From the NCBI GenBank assembly GCA_001986395.2, contig MQVO02000066.1:1-64000 (forward strand): a DNA stretch of 64,000 bases, in the 5' to 3' direction. Of the stretch, positions 58,001 through 64,000 are shown in pieces. The translations under genes were made by a program, and so were the position numbers. The notes beneath the pieces were generated by a model. It worked only from the letters and a program-made list of their open reading frames with translations, had not been told where the DNA came from and searched no databases. The DNA comes from Irpex lacteus (taxonomy: Eukaryota > Basidiomycota > Agaricomycetes > Polyporales > Irpicaceae). Positions within the stretch are counted from its first letter, which is position 1. Every line of letters starts with the position of its first letter.

Positions 58001-58705
58001 TCTATAGAAGACGGAAGTAAGAAGCGCAAAGCCAGGAAAGGCAAGGAAGGGATGGGGGCGTATCTGCTGAGAAATAGAGAACAGAAAAGTTGATTTTATA
58101 TGCGGCCCCAGTCCCCTGCTAAGCTTGTCCGTCGACGCAGGCGAAGTCCCCAACCAGAATCCCGCCACTCGGCGTAGAGGATCAGGCCGGCCGCTTTCAA
58201 GCGCTTTGGCTGGGATCTCTGGGGCATGGCTTTGCAAGAAAATGCGAACGAAGTAGACGAACAAAGGGCGACAAAGAGATATTGAGGCCTTGAAACGCGC
58301 GTGATCCTTTCAGTGGCATATGAGTAGAATCCTATAAAGCAACGTCAGTCAGATCTCACTTGAATGCCCTGACGGAGATAGTCTGGACTTACACGCGTTT
58401 ACATCCTGTTGATAGAGCGTTCTGATGGGTCAAACATTCGTCTCGGATGTGGTAATCTAGATTGTTTGAGGACAGATACGTGCTTGGCTCGCCCGAAATC
58501 CCGGAGAGGTCCTTTGTACTGGTCCTTTGTACTGCTTAGTGACATACTCAAGCTGGCGTAATGGGTGATAATAAGCCAGTAACAGATCACAGCAGTAGGG
58601 CTGACGTGATTTAGCTGCACCATGCGGGCTTTATCACGCGGATATTCTGAAAGGGTCGAAGGCCTATTCTAATTTACCGCGACACAAGACGTTCCCAACA
58701 AAGCA
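58001..58705. other. Intergenic, nothing recognised
   Basis: This is the upstream region of the kinase gene. Open frames here have no motif or splice support. Confidence 0.4.
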
Positions 58706-60551
58706 CTAAGCAGCGGCATGGTACAGCGCCCAGGCTGCAATACTTGCCACTGCAGGGGCGATTATACCCAAGACTATTTTGGGAGCAATCGCGGGAATGC
58801 TACAGGTTTGCGCACTGACGCCGACGTCAACATCGACAATACGCTCCTCGGATACTTTGCCTAATAAGCAATACTATTGCGTTAGTTCAAACCTGTAGGA
58901 TTGATCGAGTTACTCACCGGGATCAGTGGCTTGCCAAAGGGTGACTTTGGTAACTGAGGCTGTGGCAATCCGGAATAGCCCTCGAGCTGGGTCGTAGAAA
59001 GACTAAGAAGCAAAATGCAGTCAGAGTTGCGAGATCAAAAGAGGCTCAGTCTTACTGCTGTTCTGGTGATAGATGAGACGGCTGGGGAACAGTCCTTGCT
59101 CTCAGATCCAACTGTCATCCATGATCAACGTTGAAGGCTCACTAGAGTGTTTAACTGACTGGAGCTTGCCGCCATCCGGAAGCCACAGCTGAGCGCCACC
59201 ACGCCCGTAGCTGCTAAGAAGGATTTTTCCCGCATGGATGAACTCCAGCGGACACTCGCCTTCGCAGAATGTATTCGCTACAAGCCTCTGGCGCCTGCTG
59301 ACCACGTCAAGCATATCGATCCCACCCTGCATAAAGACAGCAAGTTGAGACCCGTCTGGGGACAAAGCTGTCCGTCCGCTTTCGATATATGAGCTGAGAA
59401 AAGCAACGACAGCGGTGAGGGATGGCTCACATTGGCACAGAGGTGTTGAGAATGGTTTGCGTGACCTGCGACAATTTAACGTCCCAAATTCTGGTGGATT
59501 AGAATCAAGGACGCTATGCGGATGAATGATAAACTCACTGGATCCCGTGATGGCTATAAGCTACGATCAACTGGGTCGGAGCTTGAGTACTCCCTGAAGA
59601 AGTGGACTCAAGCCAGTGCATAGAAGTTATAGAGACCACAGAGGACGCATTAGCATAGGAGCTTGGAGGGGAGGATAGACGATAAAGTCCTTCCCATGTG
59701 CCTGCGTGGTTCAGAGGATCAGCTTTATCGACTGCGTAGTGGGAGATGTGGGAGATGTTAGCCGTACCTTTAGCAGCACGGAATTTCCATACTCTGATAT
59801 CTCCACCGCTTCCCAATGCCAGATATTCCTTGCTCAAGCTGAGAGCGGCCTCGCTGACAGTATATCCCTTACAGGCCGTACCTACTGCAAGAATGGAATG
59901 CTACTGCTTCTCAGTGTTGCCCGAACAAGCCGCCGGAAGGGGACACACCTTCGTTAGATAAACCGTCATAATCGTTCCCTCTGTGCAGCAACATACTAGA
60001 GAAGTTGCGGAGAGCCACAGAATCCTAGAGATAGAAATTGGCGAGTTCACCTTGACCACTAACTCGCCAGTGCCAGCATCAAAAACAGCGAGTGTGGAAG
60101 CAAAGACAGCCAGTGTGGAAGCCTCTGCTACGGCAAGCCATTGGCCTGCTTCGCTGATAGCAACAGATGAGACGTCATGCAGATTTTTACGAGACCACTT
60201 GCGATGATGGGGGAGCTTAGGCTTGACTGACATCGCGAGGAATGGGAAAGGAGTACTAGCGGGAGGGAGAGAGGTAAGAGCTGAACGTGCCACGAGCTGT
60301 ATGGGTCGGGCTTGCGTTTCCAAATCAAGGAGTTGCAACGATCCACGTGGCGTAGTGAACTCAGCTCCGATAATTACGCCCCTCATGGGCGTGAATATTT
60401 TTCCGAGGTGTAGCGCACAGACGCATGTCTGCTCGGATGCTAATTCAGATGAGTCCCACATACAATTAAGTCCTTTTATCGTCAACTCGGACGGTTTCCA
60501 ATAGCTCTGGAGTGAATGGCAGATTAGTACGATGTCATGAAACGGGAGCAA
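58706..60551 (-). CDS. WD40-type beta-propeller protein with C-terminal membrane anchor
   Basis: Repeated blade-like segments are visible: VSSVAISEAGQWLAVAEAS, YLALGSGGDIRVWKF, IWDVKLSQ, ALSPDGSQLAVFMQGGIDM and LLSSYGRGGAQLWLPDG. The last exons read FYDPARGLFRIATASVTKVT, LWQATDP, then VSEERIVDVDVGVS and a final hydrophobic helix (APKIVLGIIAPAVASIAAW) before the stop at 58706. The protein is therefore probably tail-anchored. Phases agree for the last exons only if a 31-nt GT-AG segment (about 59096-59126) is removed; otherwise a TGA ends the frame there. A small in-frame tandem duplication (STLAVFA repeated as STLAVFD) lies at about 60090-60125. The start is uncertain: I used the Met at 60551, but an upstream exon is possible. 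Confidence 0.7.
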
Positions 60552-60838
60552 GGCCTGCCGCCGCCGTGGGTGGCCTTTCGAGTACAGAAGTCCGCGCGGC
60601 AGGGTTAGATCAAACGGAGTTCGGGCATTTGCTCGCAGACGACCCGGCCCCTACGTTTTGCTAGACCCCCCGAATTAAGCGTACCGACGAGCATGCAGTC
60701 TTCATACTTTGCAACCTCTAGGTGCTTCGGGCCGAGGTGCGCTTCCATCCTTCAACAAAATACATAAGGCGCTTTCCATTCTTGAGAGCTACGCCCACTT
60801 CTCAGGTTGTGTAGCGGTCCCGTTTCATCTTAGCTAGA

Positions 60839-61778
60839 ATGCCAACAGGACAGCCCAGTTCGCTCAGCAAGACACATCGCCAATCTTCCTTTTTAACCTC
60901 TACCCAGGTATGCAGTCGCCTATGTTGATAATGTAACTGGTATCTCTTACGCTTGTAACCCAAGGAAATCCGCGATGCGGTGTTGGATACCACAGACAGC
61001 GAAGAGGGAGCGAGAGGGGACGATCGCACTGTTACTTATCCACCTCGCACGCATAACTCTTCGGCCCCTGACCCCAAAATCAACCTGGAAGGAAACGGAG
61101 ATGCGGTTGCTGTGCACTCTGGTCACCAAGCCTCGGCTCAGGTAAGCATTCTGTTGCTTTGTATGGTATGCCGATCTCTCATACAGTCAATGCAGGACGT
61201 GTACGGCGGGCTTCTTGACAATTCTGGCGGCGACGGGGACATTGGAAGCGACGATTCCACTATCACCTATCCGCCCGGCACACAAGGTTCGTCTACCGAC
61301 ACCGCAGTCTCGCAGGGAGGAAGAGAACACCAGGTACCTCAGAACGTCTCCAGCGCAGACTCTGAGCCTTCCTCGGACCCCAATGTGGTCTATCTCAGGT
61401 TTCAGGATGGTGCGCCAGGCTCCGGAGACAGCGGTTCTGGAGGCTTTGGGGATGGCAAAGCAGTGATTGCCACTCTAGTAGACGATACTGTGAGTCAAGC
61501 AGTTAGCCTGTCTGTTGGTTTCCAGATCTCAATTCGCGCAGGGACGTAAGATGGCCTGGCAAGGTGATGGTGTTCACAATCCCCGGTACGCTCTGACACG
61601 CACTCAGTTAGTCCCGGAGCGCAAGCCGGATGCTCCTCTTGTCGTTGAGCTACCTTTATGGGTCGTTATTGGTTACATTGCTGTCTTTCTCTTTACTATA
61701 GCCCTCTCCGTCTCTTGCCTGATGATTACCATGTACATGTACTTTAGTATTAACCCGCCTCAGGCACTCAGGTATTAG
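60839..61778 (+). CDS. Single-pass membrane protein with duplicated acidic motif, 258 aa, 4 exons
   Basis: The exons are 60839-60907, 60965-61141, 61196-61489 and 61542-61778; phases agree. The N-terminal two thirds are Gly/Ser/Asp-rich and probably disordered. They contain the same motif twice, once in exon 2 (SEEGARGDDRTVTYPP) and once in exon 3 (GGDGDIGSDDSTITYPP). After a conserved-looking RKMAWQGDGVHNPRYAL comes one transmembrane helix (WVVIGYIAVFLFTIALSVSC) and a short tail. There is no signal peptide, so the long N-terminal part probably faces the cytosol. I do not recognise the family. It is divergent from the propeller gene at 58706-60551, with about 290 bp between the starts. Confidence 0.72.
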
Positions 61779-61849
61779 ATGGTTCCTCTGGCCTACGCCG
61801 ATATATATTCATATTCTTGTGCCATGCAATTCCGATACAAAGTACAAAG

Positions 61850-62311
61850 TCAATCCTTTCTAGGGGATCTGGGTTTATCGTTATAGCGCCTTGCTATGCT
61901 CCCAGGGACAACTAAAGAGGGCTTTCCATGCTCAGTAATCACGAACTGGCGAGCTTTGCTTTCGCCAGCTCTGGTTATACTGTCTCTCTCTGCTAAGGGG
62001 GCCCAAATCACAGGGTCAAGGCCTGTACACACCCACGCTTGATACGTTCCCTTCCAGCAGTGAAGATAAAAGTCTTCGACCTCAAGCCTGCTACCGGCGG
62101 GAAGTGCAGGTGGCCCTCCTATAGGCCTATCCGAAGCAGATTCAAACCAGGATACGTAGATGTCGGTTTGGCGGATGCGCCTAGTCTGTCTGTCCCGAAC
62201 GCAATCCGCAGCAATCTGGGAAACTCAGTTAGCTCAGGAACATTTTTTCGCTTGAGCTTCATTTACCGTTGTGAATCCAGGGTCTCCTGTCTCTCCGCTC
62301 AGGGACGCCAT
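61850..62311 (-). CDS. Small Trp-rich protein, 136 aa, 2 exons, function unknown
   Basis: The exons are 62267-62311 and 61850-62215; phases agree (GTAAAT donor, TTTCCCAG acceptor). The peptide has a compact domain look: TDIYVSWFESASDRPIGGPP, LEVEDFYLHCWKGTYQAWV, CTGLDPVIWAP, then a basic end (IARRYNDKPRSPRKD). Spaced Trp and Cys residues suggest a small folded beta domain. I recognise no family. It is convergent with the gene at 60839-61778, 71 bp apart. Confidence 0.68.
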
Positions 62312-62373
62312 GTCGTGAATAGCTTTCTACAATGAGTACAGATTAGCAAGGGTATACCAAATAAACGAAGCGA

Positions 62374-62790
62374 TCATTCGCTGACGTTTGAGACTACTTC
62401 CGGATCTATGGGCCTCGGGGAGGCGAAGCGGACAGCATGCTGAGAGGTGCCTCTGGCAGACGGTCATCAGTACGTAAACCTGAGCATTCCTTCTATGCAC
62501 TCACGATTTCCCATCCTGAGTTGCAACTCTGGAAGGTATGGGATTGTAATTAGCTTTGTCAAGAGAAGCCCTGTAACGAAAACAATGCGTCAATGAAGGA
62601 GAATAGGTGAGGTCAGTGGGATGTTACAGTACCCTTCATCCTCGTTCTCAGCTATAACTCCATCACGCGAGCTGAGCACGACGCCCCCATTTCCGACAGG
62701 AAGATTAACTACGGTGACTTGGCCCTGCGGCCAAGCTTCTTCGAAACGCCAGGTGGTAATTTGCTCCCTCCACGAGTCTTCGGGCTGCAT
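62374..62790 (-). CDS. Small acidic protein, 100 aa, 3 exons, function unknown
   Basis: The exons are 62633-62790, 62505-62570 and 62374-62452; phases agree. It starts MQPEDSWREQITTWRFEEAW, has a short beta-type core (GQVTVVNLPVG, GGVVLSSRDGVIAE), then an acidic and polar tail ending DPEVVSNVSE. There are no recognisable motifs. Same strand as the 136-aa gene, 63 bp upstream of its start. Confidence 0.62.
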
Positions 62791-62959
62791 GGTCTAATCC
62801 TCTGGGAACGTGTTAGGGTACAACCTCCTGCGTCCTGCGATGAGGGCTGCCTCAGTTAAAATACCAATTCAGCACAGTCTAGAATATTATCACCCTGGGA
62901 TACTTGAGATCAAGGGCCAATTGATCAGCTGACGCATCTTCTGTGAGGCCTTAGTTTCA

Positions 62960-63240
62960 GGGTAACATTGTCCCATGGCCACGGAAATGGCCCGCCCTGA
63001 GGGAGGAGCATGTGCTTTGCATACAGTACACCTGTGCTCGCAACGCCACATCAGCCCCCACTTACCTTCCCTGCAAAAAATATAAGCCCACCCATCATAT
63101 CTGATTCTGCAACTTCGGACCAAGGCTGTGGAAATGACCTGCCATGAGGCAGCCGCATGCCCCTTGCGTACCCGCACACTTGTGCTCGCAAGATCAAACC
63201 AGCCCCCACTTACCCCCGCTGCCAATGATTTGGAAATGCA
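62960..63240. repeat. Two diverged tandem copies of about 110 bp
   Basis: The segments at about 62967-63070 and 63120-63232 share the order TGGAAATG, TGCTTTGC or TGCCCCTTGC, ACACCTGTGCTCGCAA or ACACTTGTGCTCGCAA, and CAGCCCCCACTTACC. On the minus strand each contains a GTAAGTGGGGGCTG block that could act as a splice donor, so this may be a duplicated exon-intron unit of an undetected gene. A minus-strand open frame spans both copies (62890-63327), but I do not trust it as a protein. Confidence 0.5.
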
Positions 63241-63619
63241 CACAAGGTGCATCAACGGGTATGGCCGTGGCAGGGTAGCAATAACCAGATTGGTGCTAGT
63301 ACGGGTGCCTTTAGACGTAAGACCCATTACAAAACTTACTAATTTGGTGTTGATGCGCGAGATACTTCCTGTGGGTCCCGAAACACGGAGCAGCCGGTAT
63401 GATGAAGTGATGTGAGCGGCTGTAAAAGTAGAATTTCCATCGTCGCTCTATCTATGAGTTGAAGGGACACTCCTAGTCCCGCCTTTGTCCTGCTATGAAT
63501 ACATCGGGCGGGTTTGATAACAGGGCTCTGACATTGGGAACGCCAAAGGGCGGAGAGATATCGATCAACCAGAAAGAATTACTTGTCACTGAATTACTCG
63601 GGATGCTACATGAAGCCCA

Positions 63620-64000
63620 CTAGTCCTCGCTGCCCAGCAGCAGCTCATAACCTTCTTGGTAAATCTCATCCAGCGCCTGCTGAACCTCCAACCCGGTGGA
63701 GGCTGGAGCGAGTATCCAATCTAAATCACACAGAGCGTTCTTGAGAATGAGCTGAGTGAACTGGTCGGTTCTCGCTCGAAAGATAGCCATGGAGAACGCG
63801 TTCTTCTCCTCTGCACTGAGCCTCTCAGCCACGGCTCCCATGCGTGAATCCAGCATGTCCCCCCAAAGCCCCAGAACAGCTGCATGGTGCCCGAAATTAC
63901 CATGCGCCAGAAGGCGGAGTTCCTCTAGTGCTTCGTCGCTGCTAGCGTTCTCTCTCAGCCTATGGATTAGGTGGTTTTGAACGCGGCATATCTTAGCAAT
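63620..64000 (-). CDS. C-terminal part of an unrecognised protein, 5' end beyond the window
   Basis: One continuous frame runs from the right edge to the stop at 63620 (126 residues visible). It is rich in amphipathic helices: RVQNHLIHRLREN, DEALEELRLLAHGNFG, HAAVLGLWGDMLDSRMGA, EEKNAFSMAIFRARTDQ and QQALDEIYQEGYELLLG. A helical-repeat or regulatory domain is likely. The family cannot be named from this part. Confidence 0.65.
   Translation of the reverse strand: MAKICRVQNHLIHRLRENASSDEALEELRLLAHGNFGHHAAVLGLWGDMLDSRMGAVAERLSAEEKNAFSMAIFRARTDQFTQLILKNALCDLDWILAPASTGLEVQQALDEIYQEGYELLLGSED

Noticed and set aside
62890..63327. 145-codon minus-strand open frame
   Set aside because: It spans the two tandem DNA repeats and their donor-like blocks; its openness is explained by the repeat.

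Overview
The window looks like nuclear DNA of a mushroom-forming basidiomycete (Agaricomycete type). Nearly every gene is broken by many short introns (mostly 45-70 nt, GT-AG). The gene families seen are typical of these fungi: multi-exon P450s, a 14-TM drug:H+ antiporter, a DUF6533-like membrane protein, a BTB/POZ protein, an FHA-domain kinase and several small lineage-restricted proteins. All exon models were built by hand from splice signals and reading-frame phase. No database search was possible.

Layout. (1) 1-1120 is the decayed 3' end of a regulatory-type protein. (2) 1.6-39.2 kb is an oxidation/export/methylation neighbourhood that resembles a specialised-metabolism cluster. It holds two paralogous P450s of CYP7/CYP8 aspect (1628-3243 and 7522-9145), an Erg6-like SAM methyltransferase (19283-20403) and a decayed copy of it (about 11.2-11.45 kb), and an intron-dense multi-TM protein (about 21.9-23.5 kb). 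An intact 16-exon MFS exporter (25449-27952) is divergent from an intact P450 (29338-31527), and another intact P450 follows (32292-34153). The MFS-P450 pair is duplicated at 35.6-39.2 kb, where both members are dead. A third dead MFS copy lies at 15.5-16.75 kb. A fragment of an SHPRH/IRC20-like RING helicase (34.8-35.5 kb) abuts the dead MFS. (3) 39.19-40.02 kb is an AT-rich non-coding insertion with a hairpin at its edge and a tRNA-like Pol III unit; it truncates the second P450 of the duplicated pair. (4) 41.8-46.6 kb carries small conserved-looking genes and a damaged gene with a 2-oxoglutarate/Fe(II) dioxygenase-like catalytic part. (5) 47035-50457 is an almost perfect 3.4-kb palindrome: two 1,628-bp arms, a 167-bp loop and a target-site-duplication-like flank. 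I read it as a fold-back mobile element. (6) 50.9-53.8 kb encodes a large unrecognised protein beside a G23 tract. (7) 54.7-64 kb is a compact gene block: BTB protein, Chk2/Rad53-type FHA kinase, tail-anchored beta-propeller protein, a TM protein with a duplicated exon motif, three small proteins and a gene running off the right edge.

How the genes may work together (inference): the four intact P450s would oxidise a lipophilic, possibly sterol- or terpenoid-like scaffold, the Erg6-like enzyme would methylate it and the MFS protein would export it. No backbone synthase (PKS, NRPS, terpene cyclase) is visible, so the pathway is incomplete here or draws on primary sterol metabolism. The many dead copies show repeated local duplication followed by decay.
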